Positions 1-13,140 of a stretch of DNA of 64,000 nt are shown here, in pieces. Position numbers and translations under genes: made by a program. The first letter of the stretch is position 1; each line of letters starts with the position of its first letter. This stretch comes from Druceiella hillmani (Eukaryota; Arthropoda; Insecta; Lepidoptera; Hepialidae), in contig JAYKKI010000027.1 in the NCBI GenBank assembly GCA_039881145.1, forward strand, positions 23,013,001 through 23,077,000, given 5' to 3'. Under the pieces are notes generated by a model that saw nothing but the letters and a program-made list of their open reading frames with translations, searched no databases and was not told where the DNA came from.

Positions 1-243
1 TAAATATCAGTGAAAATTGAAAATGTAGTATTTTTGCTCGACCTGAGTACAAGTGTATGTGTGTTCCTGTGCGTATACGTTTAGTTGTTAATAGAGGTGT
101 AGGCGAGGAATAACTTGCTATTTTTAAAAAAACATTTCTGGAAAGTTAATTTCGGATTATGGGTAAAATTAACATACTATGTTAATAACGCAATATCGTT
201 TTGGCATCATAGTAAGTAATTGATAACTAATTAACTAAGAGTT

Positions 244-289
<46 letters not shown>

Positions 290-305
290 ATATATATATA
301 TACAC
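244..305. repeat. (CA)n/(TA)n microsatellite
   Basis: A run of CA dinucleotides passes directly into a run of TA dinucleotides with one interruption. It is simple sequence with no coding content and is one of many long TA tracts in the window. Confidence 0.95.
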
Positions 306-940
306 TCATGTGAATTTTGGAAACGCGGTGAATGCTAATGTACACGGCTAAATGTTTTTATTCACCAAGTTTGTTGTTGAATGATGCCAGTTGTTTAATA
401 ACAATATAATATGTGTATCTTATGCAATGCATACTGTATCATTTGATAATATGATTAAAAAATGATCTACTTATTAAATTTCAAAACTATTCTAGGTACT
501 AAAACAATTGTATTGGATGTATTGAATATGAAAATTAAAGTATAAATAAATTGAGGATGCTTATGAAAATACTATAAGATAATTTATTAACCGAGATGAT
601 CAAAGGCTGAACAATCATCTTTTTAACTAAATAAATCAAGAATGCTTATAATAATACCGTTATATATTTTATTAATCAAGAGGAATAAGGCTGAAAAGTT
701 ATTGTTTTATTAAATTAGGCACGTAATTAATATTACAGTCCATAGTGTAATCTTCGAACGGTTAAAAACACGATCAATAAAATGTTGTGCATGAAGAAAG
801 ACGAAGATAGCTCTTGAGGTTTTAATGATTTTGTTTACCTTCACATTCTATATGTGATTGTTGGATCAAATCTTGCGATTGAATTTCGACTTTTGATCCT
901 TAAATTTTGAAGTTGTAAGTGTGCTACCTATATAAATTAT
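306..940. other. AT-rich stretch, no gene seen
   Basis: I see no open frame with protein character, no RNA gene and no recognisable transposon protein in this stretch. It is AT-rich unique-looking sequence. Confidence 0.5.
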
Positions 941-943
941 GAG

Positions 944-1281
944 ATTGGAGGATCAGCTCTTTTTAAGTTGATATTGTGGGTCTCAAGCTGAAACTTTGTC
1001 ATGGAACTCTGGGTTTCCGTTCCTCAGCCCTAATGCAACAGAGGTTCTGCCTTCTTAAACCGTGGGACTTGAAGATCTGATATTTTTAAATTATTATTTT
1101 GGGTTTTAAACAGAATTTGTGATAGGACTTTGGTTTTAATTATTCACTTCTTTCGCTGAGGGGTTACTACATACGTAATGCATGAGGTTTGAGGATTGTT
1201 TATTTTGAAATTAGTATTGTGCGTTTCAAAGAGTTACACTGTTATTGAACTCTGGGTTTCAACTCCTCAGTCTTAATGCTT
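944..1281. repeat. Diverged ~121 bp tandem repeat, three copies
   Basis: Three related segments start near 944, 1065 and 1185. Each runs through a 'ga(g/a)gat' opening, a 'tattgtg(g)gttt' middle and an 'actctgggttt..cctcag' end; the first and third copies also share the ending CTCAG(C/T)C(C/T)TAATGC. Copies 1 and 3 resemble each other more than copy 2. Stops in all frames make a coding role unlikely. I do not recognise the family. Confidence 0.7.
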
Positions 1282-2047
1282 TTGATATTTCTATAAGTCG
1301 ATATCAGGTATAAAAAATTTGTAAATTCATGGAAAATCAAGAAAGTACCTGAGTAAAAATAGAATAGAGAAAGTTGGATGACTTCAATGTAAAATGTAAC
1401 TGGGTAAAATTTAAAGTGTAAAAGATATATATGAACTATAAACTTAATTAAAATTACATACTTTTTAAATTTGGGATAGGAGTTAATGCATAATTGAAAC
1501 TTTGGATAAAAAAATTATATTATTGCAGCTTATTGTCTATTGTGAGCCTACACCTATCAAAATTTCTCCAATTTGTACAGCATGTAAATGTAGCATAAAT
1601 ATTGTAAGAGATGTCTAGTGACATGCAAAAGGTATAATGTGTATAATGTCAATTAAGATAAACTTAAAGACAGATCGAAATAAACTTGGAGTAGAGCTCA
1701 TCGTGTAAACGTAACTAGTAGGACTTAATTTAACTAGTAGGGGAAAGTTCATCTATTAGGAAGGATCTAATTAAGGGAAAATGTTAAAATATTTAGTCAA
1801 TAGTAATATCGCCCCTTCTCATATAATATTTGGGGTCTATGATGGAGAGTACATAAATCGTAATTTCGTTACCGCACTTCCTTTTTCTTGCTCGGTGACA
1901 GCAAGAGGCTATTTGTCCGGATTCCACATCTAGGAAGATCTTAACAATACTACAATCCGTTTCATTAACTTAACCTTAATTCAACAATAATGTTGAAAAC
2001 ATTGAGTTATACGATTATATTTCATAATTGATGATAAATGAAAAGCT
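1282..2047. other. AT-rich stretch, no gene seen
   Basis: No supported feature. Short open frames here lack protein-like composition. Confidence 0.5.
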
Positions 2048-2333
2048 CGAAGATAGCTAGGCAGGGCTTTGACCAGACTAAAATGAAATCTTATCCAGTT
2101 TAGGGCTTTGACCAGAATAAAATAAAATCTTGGGGCGTATTTAGTTGAAAATTATCTTTTACTGGAGCTTAGAAATAATATCAGGGCTTATTAATATTGT
2201 AGCCAAAGTTCGAAGATAGTTAGGCAGGGCTTTGACCAGAATAAAATAAAATCTTGGGGCGTATTTAGTTGAAAATTTTCTTTTGCTGGAGCTTGAAAAT
2301 AATATCTGGGCTTATTAAAATTGTAGCCAAATG
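2048..2333. repeat. ~124 bp tandem duplication (2.3 copies)
   Basis: The block GGGCTTTGACCAGAATAAAA, followed by 'tcttggggcgtatttagttgaaaa' and ending 'attgtagccaaa', occurs at about 2103 and again at 2227. A further partial start 'gcagggctttgaccagacta' lies at about 2062. The copies are highly similar, so this is a fairly recent local duplication. No coding frame runs through it. Confidence 0.85.
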
Positions 2334-2599
2334 ATTCTAGTATGTAACACGCAAGCAATATAATTAGGCATTATAATTTCAGGAAGAAATATGTTTAGTA
2401 GTTATTGAGCAAATACAGTATACTTGTTCATACAGACAAATGGACCTTGTTTTGTTACTTGTATTAATTGATGATGAAACGATTAGTACATATAATAAAA
2501 CTCTTCGCAGTAATAAAATATTACATACAATCGTAACAAATTAGTGCCACGAGGGCTGACTTTTAATCGTACACTTTGTAGAGCCATCACAGTATCAGA

Positions 2600-2760
2600 T
2601 AGCTCTTGTTGGTCTCATAGACCAAGCTGGCGGACAGTGACCAGCGCAATGGATGTTCCCGCGCGTTAACTTAATGATCTCATCAATTCTAGGCTGCGGT
2701 CTCGTTCGGGCCAAGCGCTTGCCCCTCTAGGTAGATCACGAAGCCTACAGACGAGGGTTT
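2600..2760. other. GC-richer island of unknown nature
   Basis: About 160 bases are clearly richer in G+C than the flanks, which suggests a transposon or former coding fragment. Six-frame reading by eye gave no family I recognise, and no tRNA-type B box is convincing. A short hairpin GGTCTCATAGACC lies at its left side. Confidence 0.3.
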
Positions 2761-2769
2761 GACTTTATA

Positions 2770-5700
2770 ATGATGCTATTTATTATAATGACGTTTTCTA
2801 CTTTTTTCAAATTCCAGAGATAATATTGTGGTGTTTGTTCTGAGTTTCTTAAACTTTATTTCGTATCCTAATTTTACATGAACTAAAATGTTTGCTATGT
2901 ACGATTTGTAAAATGTATGTTTCGGATTATCACAATGTAGTCAATACAATTTCCATTTTCAACCCATGTGAGTTATAAATTAGGAAATATATAGTTATAA
3001 CCACTTAGTATTTCGAAATAATTTAAAACACGTATAGTGGAAAAAATCTTGTCGTATTTTTCTACGCATCTGTACGAGTTCATGTTGTTTATAAACTAAT
3101 AATTGTAAGATTTCTGATTATTAGATTAAACATGATTTCTACTTCTGGCATTAACAAGGCAAGCCTCAAGCTAAGTTTTTTAATAATTTACTTTGAAAAT
3201 AAAAGGCTCTTACATTGTTTGATCGTAACTATAGAGAACCGCGCTATTGCATTTAAAAGTGATATCGACTAATGTTAAGACGGTTTCTTGTTTAAATTAA
3301 AAAATAAATAGTTTATTTGAAGAATGTGTATGAGGGTATACAATAGTAATATTGTAATGTCCATTAAAACCGTTCATAAAGTTTACAGATCAATTTAGGG
3401 GTATATTAATTTTACATAGATATAGGATCCCAGATATGTACTCAGGTCGTCTTAACGATTTTGTGATGGAACATAGAAATAATATGTTTTGTTTTCCTAA
3501 GCAATTTTATAACCTGTGTTAAATTTTATTTCGGTCAATGTAATTTAAAACCTGAGCAATTTTTTATTGTTAGGTGTATTTAATGTCACGGAAAACACAA
3601 AATGTCTAGCAGTCACCTTCCGTTTATTAAATATTAAAGTAGTTTTGGAAAATAAGCATCTTAAAATTATGAACAAATTTTAAATAATTAAAGAATTGAA
3701 AACACTATTTATTATAATGAAAGATCATGTATGAAAATAGAAAACGTAATAAAAACTAACTAACGTAATTAAAACCATTGAATCGAATAATATTACAAGT
3801 ATGATTTGGTCATAAATAAAAAACCTCGAATAAGGAAAACCTTTTTCAACTCACTGATATAAATATCAAGGTACGGTCAAAAGAATCTTAAATCAAATAA
3901 AAATGTCAACGCTAGTTCATGTGCGCCATCTATTGAATTTAAATAAAACTACGCCCTCAGTCACATGGTCGTCTGTATGCGACCGTAGATGTAGCTTTGC
4001 CGTGGCGTATATTTAATTTCATCAAATTTTTAACGAAATTTGTGAAAAAAAAATCCCAATTGTTTGCATGTATTTTGATATTACAGTGCTTCAAATTACT
4101 CGGAATTTATGTAAAGTAACGAAAAAAGTAATTTTGTATAACCAAAGGAAGTTACAATAGATAGATAATGGGTGTTTCTGCGTTAAATTAAAACTGTAGA
4201 TGCAAATATCTCGGCAAGCAACGGGGCTAGAGGGACGGGAAATAAGTTGTGGGTAGCGACATTCTGAGCTCCAGGTTGTACATTAAATAATTCAAGTCGT
4301 CCTCGAAATAGACCTGTGTGATCAACTGAAAACATTAACCGCGTCGAAAAGCATCCACGAAGATCAATTAGAAAAGATGCAGCGTCGTGATGGAAGACAT
4401 CTTAATGGTGTAATATTCCGTACATAAAATCCGCACAAATGTAATTTAGTTTACTGTAATTAAAATATTATAAATACAATAATAAGTTTCTTAATATTAT
4501 TATTTAAAATTTGAATTGCGCGGAGGGACACATTTATAATGGCACTGTACAAGTAGTCACGAACGACTACGAACGACACAACAATGTGTCACGAACGATT
4601 CAAAATTAAAGTAGCTTAATTTTCTTATTTTAATTCTCTATCAATTATTTGAAATTGTTCCATATGTCGGGAGATTATCTCTTAACTGATTTATTTGTTC
4701 GTCTTTTACTTTACGCGAACACGCCAAAATGGAATCTTGTGTGATGTAAACATTTATATATTCTACCTGTGCTACAAGTAAAAGTGAAAGAATAATATTA
4801 CACTGACTTGCATTCTAACATTATAATGGTTTATCTTAAGAATAAAAATAAATATATCTTAAACGTACTAATGTGACATATATTTTAGAACACAAGACAA
4901 TGATAACCCAATATAATAGCGACCATTTATTCCATGACGTACTTACAGATGTTGGCATTGGTAAGACGATTATCCAAGATCCCATATATACTTTATCGAC
5001 GATGAAAAAGGTTAAGATTTAAAAAATATTGTGTATGTACTTGTGTATGCGCATTAGAAGTTACACCACCTAAAAATACAAGAATAACTTTATTTAGCAC
5101 TTACATATTTAATGGTAATAAAATAATAAATGATAAACTAATAACTTAATTTTTAACGCAAATAAATACATTTCGAAACTTAACCTCACTTAGAGGAAAA
5201 TATTTAATAATAATAGTAATAAGTTATTATTTTTAATATTTTAATTTTTTTATTACGTTAAATAAATTAAATTAAAAATTGACTTTAACATTAAATATAA
5301 TCCCTTGAAAATTTAAATTACTATAACAATTTTTTAACTTTACTAAAGAAATCTAAATAAAGTTTAATTAATTTTATAAAAAAATGATTACGCTGAAAAT
5401 TTAGTGTAATTTATTAATTTTAAGTATTTTATAAATGATAAAGTAATAATTTATAATTTGTAATGCAAATAAATATATATTGAAACTTAATCACTTAAAG
5501 AAATATACATAAAATATACTTTAAAAAGTTTATAAACACTATTTCCATAACAAATATTCACTATAAATACATATTTTTTGTTATGCGAGACGCTATTAGA
5601 TTTAAATGACTAAAAATATTATTTAAAAGCACAAACTTAGATTTATATGAATATATAACACGTCTTGTGTGTTTATAAATATAGTGTTAGTCACGAGCAT

Positions 5701-5878
5701 GTTTAATGAGCAACTTTATCCTGTTGATTTTTGTTGCATCGTGCGTGCTCATGCGTGCGTCGTAAAATTTCACTCATAGTTTTTTCGTAACGCGTCTAAG
5801 GAAGAATAACTTCAATAAACTTTATCTTAAAAAACTTAAAAACATATAATTTTAAATACTCTCCGTTCACATATGCGT
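2770..5878. other. Long AT-rich stretch, no gene seen
   Basis: About 3.1 kb with frequent stops in every frame. Around 4520-4600 there is a short run of repeated 'cacgaacga' words. I found no transposon protein or RNA gene. Confidence 0.5.
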
Positions 5879-5904
5879 AAGGTTAGGTTAGGTTACGTTA
5901 GGTT
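5879..5904. repeat. Interstitial TTAGG repeats
   Basis: The tract reads as four to five TTAGG-type units with one variant (TTACG). TTAGG is the telomere repeat of most insects, and short interstitial tracts are common in insect genomes. It supports an insect origin. The tract is too short to indicate a telomere. Confidence 0.75.
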
Positions 5905-6665
5905 GTGATAGTTTAGTATAAAAAAATTGTTTATTCCTTTAGTGCAATACTAGTAAAGTGCAAGATATAAAGAAACATAGCGACTGACTCAGATCACGTT
6001 AAAATTCTATTTGTTCATATAAGAACCCGAAAACGCGAATTTTCGACAAGTCTGTCGTAAATTCGCAATTGACTTAAAAGGTTATATTAATAATACTAAA
6101 TCATCTTGAATTACTTTATAAGTTCGTGTTTTATTTACATTTGGAAAAAAATATGTTTGTAATTGCTCTTCCAATGCATGGAAAATATATAAATAAAAAT
6201 GAATAATTGATTGTAGTTTTAAAACTTGAATCCCATGAAATTAACGAAACGGAAATACTACTTAACAAGCGATCTAAATCTGGTGTCTAATACATAAGAT
6301 CACATGTAGTGATCTATTCTTTAATATTTATAATAAATTAATAAACTATGTATTGAATATTTCAAAACACACTTTGTCATCTGCAGAATACAAATTGAAC
6401 AGTGATAAATTTAAAAATAGCACTGCTTAAAAAATTTAAACTCATAAAATTAATGAAATAGAAACAAGATATAAGAGCAGGTTTGTTTCTTATGTCCAAT
6501 ATGCATAATCTTATTTCGTCATCTCTCCTCCAATATGCAGAATAAAATAACAAAATGGTTTTTGAATATTACGAAACAGATTTTATTACCTTCACAGTAT
6601 TATGTCTTTACGAACCAGAAGCCTGAGAGAGCTTTCAAAATGTAGTTTAACTGAAACTATAGTTT
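5905..6665. other. AT-rich stretch, no gene seen
   Basis: No supported gene, RNA or transposon signal. Confidence 0.5.
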
Positions 6666-6666
6666 A

Positions 6667-6930
6667 CTAGGCGGGGAGAAAAGAAGATACCGAATGAGAA
6701 ACCTTTGCTAGGTAGAGAGGAAAGAAGATACTGAATAAGGAACCTTTACTAGGTAGGGAGAAAAGAAGGGGGTACCTGTGCTAGGCAGGGAGGAAAGAAG
6801 GTACTGAATGAGAAACCTTTGTTAGGAAGGGAGGAAAGAATATACCGAATGAAGAGCCTTTGCTCGGCAGGGAGAAAAGAAAATATTGAATAAGGAATCT
6901 TTGCAGGGAGAAAAGAAAATACTATTGAAT
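6667..6930. repeat. Purine-rich ~42 bp minisatellite, about six copies
   Basis: The unit is roughly 'ctaggcagggaggaaagaaga tactgaatgagaaacctttg', with starts near 6667, 6709, 6750, 6781, 6822 and 6863; one unit is shortened to about 31 bp. The top strand is strongly purine-biased, which can favour triplex structures. Copies differ by scattered substitutions, so the array is not very young. Confidence 0.85.
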
Positions 6931-6931
6931 G

Positions 6932-8967
6932 AAAAAAGATAAGCAGAGTGTATTAAGCTTCAAAAATTAGTTTGTATTAAGCTTCAAAAATTACAGTTTA
7001 CATTAAATTGTAAGTTTTTGGCGAAAAGCAAATAAGCGCAAAATAAACGTATTTTAATACATTATTTGAAAAATCACCAATATTTATTAAACTAAGCAAT
7101 CTGATTTTATATTAAATATGTAAAATGTTTAAAATCGCTCATATATTACGTATTCTTATTGAGTTAGCACAAATCCTGATACTTTAATAAATGCAAGTGA
7201 AGCAGCGGGGAAAGTCAGTAAGCCTGACAAATGTTATAAATGCAGAAGTGTGTTTGTTGAAAAAAATCATGTAACTACGGGTTAACATGACTTTTTTCAG
7301 AAAAATAACAACCAGCCGGGAAATAATATAGGCTATTTTAATTTCGGGAGAAAGTTTTCCATTATATTGAGAAAGTTCTCATTTGAAGCTGGAAATGTAC
7401 ACAAAGGGAATTACGAAGTAAAGTAACTAAGGAGCATCAACGTGATTATCGTGAATGGAAATTATTTTATTATCATTATTATTATCAGTGATCCTTTTAA
7501 AATGATGAGATTTAGAATCACCGTTACAATTTTCTCACAACTTTTCCCCAGGTTTCTAAAACCTTTGGTTTGTAATCCTTATTTTAGGTTCAGTAATTTT
7601 GCAAATTATGGAAGACGGATAAATTAGTTCGAATTTTTTTTTGGAATAATTCTGCAGATATACTACATTAAATTCTGAAAAATTTATTTTGAGATCCTTA
7701 TAAATAGCCCCTTCAAATGATAATCCATATTATGTATGAAATATTACCATTTTTTTCAATTATTTAAATTTCCTCCCTCTAAAATTGTCTAATCAATATT
7801 TATCGGTGTTAGCTATAAAGATATTTGTAGATAAATATTCTATATTAATAAGTCAAATTTAAAGATTCTGTATCAAGCGGTATTTGAGAAAAAATATTGT
7901 GACCTACAAATACTTGAATCATTTTCTAAGGGTTCAATTTTTACTTATGACTTACGGAAACTTACAAATAAGATCCAAACAACCTAATATGGACATAAAA
8001 TAATTAAAGAAGTATGTTTTAAGCAAGGTATACTTTATAAAAGTAAATGGATACTTTAGAAAAACAAAAAATATAGAAAGATATACTTTGATAGTTACTG
8101 AAAATGCATACATGATGAAATGCAAATATATGAAAATGTGTATACTAAAAATGAGTATTTACACCAAGTCAAAAATTTGTACATATTTTGATCCAATGCC
8201 ACAAGACAAGTAAAAATACTGCTTAATGGAAATAAAATAAATTTTGCCTTTGATTGACGTGATAAGAGGTCATACTTGTTTTATTCAATTATAAGATTGC
8301 TAGTATTTCAAAAATCAAATAATTATTATAAACTACGGTTAAACGTATATACTAGAGGTACTCAAACTAATTGTTTCTATTAATAATGTACAATTGGGAA
8401 GTTCACTAATATCCTGTCTTACGGAATTTGTTTTCTGTTCGTCCTATTATTTCATTAGTATTTAAGTGTTTAGAGAGAGGATAAGTGAATTCGTAAATTT
8501 TAAAAAGTACAAATTTTCCTATTTTCTTGATTAAATATACCCTTTACAAAATTTTGTAGATTAAGTACTCAGTGATGGAAATTTTGAGATTTTAGGGAAC
8601 TTGATCGAGCGAAAGATAACTTAGATTTTAATCTATGCACCAATGGTCCACGAAGTAAAAATTCCAATTAAATTTGTTTAGAACTTTTTGCGATTTTATT
8701 TATTTACAATTTTATACTTTTATAGTTGTTCTTTTATAAATGAAAAGTAAATAAAATTAAGTTCTCAATAGTCCGTTAAAGGAGAAAAATTCAGTGTAGT
8801 GAATTTTTTTAGACCTGACGTACAAGGAAATATTCTAATAGGGCTATTTTTTAGGTTATGAAATGTTTATAAATGCTTGTAAAAATTTCATTTAAGGCGT
8901 ATAAATATTGTAAGATAATTAGTTATAGCCTTATGTTCAGGTTTCTTCATTCAAATGGTTAATAGTC
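6932..8967. other. Long AT-rich stretch, no gene seen
   Basis: About 2 kb with only short, low-complexity open frames, such as 7442-7627, which is dominated by isoleucine and phenylalanine. I see nothing supportable. Confidence 0.5.
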
Positions 8968-9172
8968 ATTTTTAAGGTTTCGAACTTCAAAAGGAAAAAA
9001 TTTGATTCAAAAATCACTAACTTCTCTATTTGTATCTCTATCGATCACAACCTTTTACTGTGATTGACTTATAGATGAACCATTTGATGTATCTTGAAAT
9101 GCTTATATGTGTGTAAATATATACGGAACCCTTGTAGTGCGAGTTCTACTCGCATTTAATGCGACTTGATTA
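8968..9172 (+). mobile_element. Lepidopteran GGTTCCGTACC...GCGAG-type dispersed repeat, short copy
   Basis: The left part resembles the start of a repeat very common in moth and butterfly genomes (GGTTCCGTACCTCAAAAGG and a following 'atcacttt..ttgtctgtctgtc' stretch), here as 'ggtttcgaacttcaaaagg'. The right part, 'acggaacccttgtagtgcgag', then 'tactcgcattt', matches the usual end of the same family (ACGGAACCCT..GCGAG..CTCGCACTTGG). The copy is about 200 bp, so the middle has been lost. Recognition is from memory, not from a database search. No protein is encoded. Confidence 0.6.
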
Positions 9173-12100
9173 ACTTATGGAAGTACAATAATTTTATGAA
9201 TTCATTGTGAATTTAAAACTAATTTCACATAAGTTTTATAGTTTTCTGTTTTGGGTCCACTTATATAAGACTGTCAAATATAAATAAGTGTTCTACGATG
9301 TATTGGGAATACACCGAAAAGTTTTGGATCGCAGTAATTATATATTATTAAATTTATCAACTATCATTTATTTTATGAGTTATATAATTATTAAATGTTT
9401 AAGTTATATAAGTTTTTTGAAAGGTTTAAATTTTTTGGAAGATACAAACCTGATACTAATTTCCTGTAGGAAACCTGTAGAAAACGTAAATATTCAATAC
9501 CTGTCATACATCCTAATTTGATGGACACATTAGAAATTAATATGTGAAGAGGTCTTGAGTTTAAGTTGTATCAGACATTGAAATGATGTGAGGAGCAATT
9601 TATAATTTAAATCTTCTAAAATTTTTGACCAGAAAAAGTATTGGTTACATCAAATTAATTTATTGTTTCTACAATAGTAAATATGTGGGACTATAATTTG
9701 CAGAGTGAACAAATATTCGCTGTCGGAATTAAAAAGGAAATAACTTTAGAGAAGCGGTTGATTCTATTTATATTTATCGTTACTTTGTTGATTAAAAAAT
9801 GGTTTGGTTGATAGTTTCAAAGTTGTGCGCAGCTTTTTTCGGTAGCAACTTAATTTTCATTAAAATTTTTATATTGGAAGATAGATATGACTATGAAAAC
9901 AGTATAGAAGCAACAAATGGTCATATAAATTTATTAAAATGCGTTTTTCCCGTTGCGTTCTCTTATTTTCATTTACAATTGTTAGAAAAACAAGTAGATT
10001 TTTTTTAATCGACTTAGTGATAATGGTTCTGATGTTCAACTTATTGGAAGTTTGGATAAGTTAATATCTTAAATTAATGTAAAAAAATAATAATCAAAAA
10101 ATGAATTAATTTATTTTCATAAAATTAGTGAATTTTTCTTGTCGTGTATGAAACAACTTTTATACACTGTGTCATTTTTTCATATCAAAAAACTCTGTAA
10201 TTGAGTACAGTATATAGAATGAAATTATGCACTGAAAAGTTAACTTAATACGTTCCACTAACTAACTACTTAGATTTCTGACTGTCTTGAAAAACAAAGT
10301 TGAAGATAATAAGTCATAAAAGAGGCGCGTTCAGAAGTAGTTTCCTGAGGGAGTAATTACTGAAGGAGCGGAACAATAAATTATTCTCGGTCGTTAATTA
10401 GTGAGTATCGATCGTTTATTGAAGAATTTGGGGTAAGCTTTTTGTGGTACTCAAGGGTGTAGATCGATCTTTTTACAATGTTTCTGGGATAGCGTCAACA
10501 GATGTAGATTTTTTCGACTCATACTTTTACATAACGTGATAGGTTTTTTGTGAAACGGGCTATATTTTTTCAACTATGTTTTAAGTCAATTTAAAGTCTA
10601 GTTTTAAGCCAGTTATGCCCTTGGTTTCCCATTCAATTTTATTTAACTCAGTTATGACTTCGGTTTCGCATTCGATTCCATTTGCATAGATTTTTCAATC
10701 CTTTCTTCACAAAGTATAATGGTTTAACGTCAACAAATAAAGACAGATGCTAATCTAAATATCACTAAAAATGGTGAAGTATTCTTTGATAGAACTGAGT
10801 AGAGGTGTGCACAAATGCATTATTAATACTATAACTGGCGTGTTTAGCAGAAAATGTTGCTGTGATCTGTACTATTAATAAAATTGTAATGGAATTAATT
10901 CTGTACATTGAAAATGTTTTTAAAAAAAATTATTGGTTTAGTGTATAGAATAACAGAAGCCAGAAAAACTTTTTTTTTAATTTTTGTCCGTGTGGTAATT
11001 TTATCGGGAATTTGAATTTATTTTTTATTATCTTTATTACAAATGGCCAGTGTTTAGAGTTCATAAAATAATATGGCTCTAATATATTTAGAAATTAGTG
11101 ACGTAACTAGCTAGTAATTATACTTAAATAAAAATTTAATAACAGGTGATATTTTATGTGACTAAAAGGTTTCTATTTTGACTGTGAACTACAAAGTATA
11201 AGCTTTCGGATATTCATCTTACAAAACATGAAAAACAAAACACACCTTTGAAAAGTATCTTGATTTATTCTTTTTATTCCTATCATTTGTATTAACAAAG
11301 CATAAGGAAAAACCGTGAATTTCACAGTTTGATTTTAAACTGCGAATTTAAAATTAAATATTTGTCAATTGTGAATAACGAACAACATTTTTTTCTTATT
11401 TTCCATCACTTTTTAGAAGAGGTGTGAGGACACTGAAATCAATTGGGAAATTTCTACTAAATAGTAAGTAATTAGTGAAGAAACTCAGATAATTCTATTA
11501 TTTGTTGTACTTATTTGCTGATAAATTTGAGTATAAAAGGCTGATATGTGGAGATTTAAGGTGTGGAGGTTTTGTTGCCAATATTTAATTTGACTTACAT
11601 CTTATTAAGTTTTGAATTAGATAGTCATTACCACCATTAAATGAGTATTAAATGAATATGGATTCATTTAGACATAAAATTATAGGCGAGGCAAATGATT
11701 ACTTAAAACTTAAGATAAATCACTTTATATACTCACTTTATATTAAGAACTAGAAATATTAAAGATTTGTTTATTTTTTTATTTAAGTAGTTTCACTATT
11801 TATTAAATTCATTGTTTTTAGTGATTCAGTACCGTTTAGATTATTTGGAATAAAATATCCATACGCGCAGAAATTTGGTATAGTATATACCAAGACTTTA
11901 ATAAAAAATAAGTTAAAATTAATAAAATTATTATCAATTTGCACTCAAAAATAATACAGCATCTAATGAGTGAATTGAATATGAAATCTATTAAACAAGT
12001 TGAATATGACAATCAATAAGTACCTAAAGGCTTATTTGATTCTAAAGCCGTTAGGATTAACCGATGCTCATTAGGTGGTAATGAACTTTATATTATAAAG

Positions 12101-12176
12101 AGAAAAGTTTTATAGAAAGCGTTAAATAATTGCTAAAGTATATAAATATATTGAAACAAAAATACAAAAAATATTA
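9173..12176. other. Long AT-rich stretch, no gene seen
   Basis: About 3 kb without a supported gene. A ~49 bp tandem duplication ('cagttatgccctTggtttc' versus 'cagttatgacttcggtttc') lies at about 10605-10690. Open frames at 9288-9521 and 9799-10008 show no family resemblance. Confidence 0.5.
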
Positions 12177-12288
12177 GATCCAAACTTATCAGAATCGCAT
12201 GCTATAAATTTTATATTTATCAATTTATGATTTATTTAATTGTAAGCATGAAAAAAGTTTTTAAAGCTTGGCTATTATACATCACCGA
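12177..12288. repeat. Left copy of a direct repeat flanking a retrotransposon fragment
   Basis: This segment ('tcgcatgctataaattttat' through 'aagcttggctattatacat') is repeated in the same orientation at 13026-13140. The pair brackets the reverse transcriptase fragment at 12469-12975. It could be an LTR-like pair, a duplicated target region, or a local duplication. Confidence 0.7.
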
Positions 12289-12468
12289 AATCGTCAGATT
12301 TTGAAATGCAGCTCAAGTTATTATGCAATCATATATCGGCGTGTTGTGAATAAAACGATTCAAATATAACACTTTGATCTCAATATATGTATCATATTAT
12401 CATACTATGGCACAATGATCTCAAGTTACAATGGTATAAAAATAGAAATATAAAATCGATTATCTATG

Positions 12469-12975
12469 GCCAATAACTGTTTTAAAGGCCTCAGAAATCA
12501 ATTAAATTCAAATTTGTCAGAACTAAAATAAAAACTAGTCTATATAAAACAATGATAAGACCTGTTGCTCTGTATGGAAGTGAATGCTAGAGATTAAACA
12601 AAGTAGAAGAAGATCTTTTACTAATCTTTAAAAAAAAATTTTAATGAAAATCTATGGTAGCAAAATAAAATAATGTACGGAGAATTGCATATCACCATGA
12701 AATCTTTAAGAAATATGGTGAACCTGATATTGTCAAAATCATCAAGACATCTTGTATTAGATGCTTGATTCATATATTTAGATATATTGATACATTCCTA
12801 ACAAAGAAAATTACTTTTTCAAAAACGACGAAGAGGAATACCACCAACCAGATGGGTGAATGAGGTTCAGAGAGATTTAAAGCTCTTGGGAGCAAGCCGA
12901 TGAATGCCTGTTGCGCCGGATAGGGTCAGATGGAGAAGGCTTGGCGAAACAGCCGTGGCCGGCAACGGACTGTAG
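12469..12975 (+). mobile_element. Non-LTR retrotransposon, degraded C-terminal end of reverse transcriptase ORF2
   Basis: Translation in shifting frames gives the order of motifs found at the C-terminus of endonuclease-reverse transcriptase proteins of LINE-type elements: ANNCFKGLRNQL, then LYKTMIRPVALYGSEC (family form 'LYKTLIRPVLTYGSE.W'), NKVEEDLLLIFKKKI, then RRRGIPPTRWVNEVQRDL ('GRP.TRW.DDV..DL') and RVRWRRLGE. The frame changes at least twice and has stops, so it is dead. Only the last ~170 codons remain; the endonuclease and catalytic FADD region are absent, as expected for a 5'-truncated insertion. It ends in an AAG-rich tail. Similarity is to RTE/jockey-like elements; the clade is not certain. 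Confidence 0.85.
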
Positions 12976-13025
12976 TGCTTAAGAAGAAGAAGAGGAATAT
13001 TTTGTTTTATGATTAAATTATGAGT

Positions 13026-13140
13026 CCCATCCAAAACAGATTCGCATGTTATAAATTTTATATTTATCAATATATGTTCTATTTAAATTAAGTATAAAAG
13101 TATAAAAAAAGTTACTAATGCTTGGTTATCATACATATAC
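13026..13140. repeat. Right copy of the direct repeat flanking the retrotransposon fragment
   Basis: 'ttcgcatgttataaatttta' through 'atgcttggttatcatacat' matches 12177-12288 with several substitutions and a small indel. The two copies lie about 848 bp apart. Confidence 0.7.
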
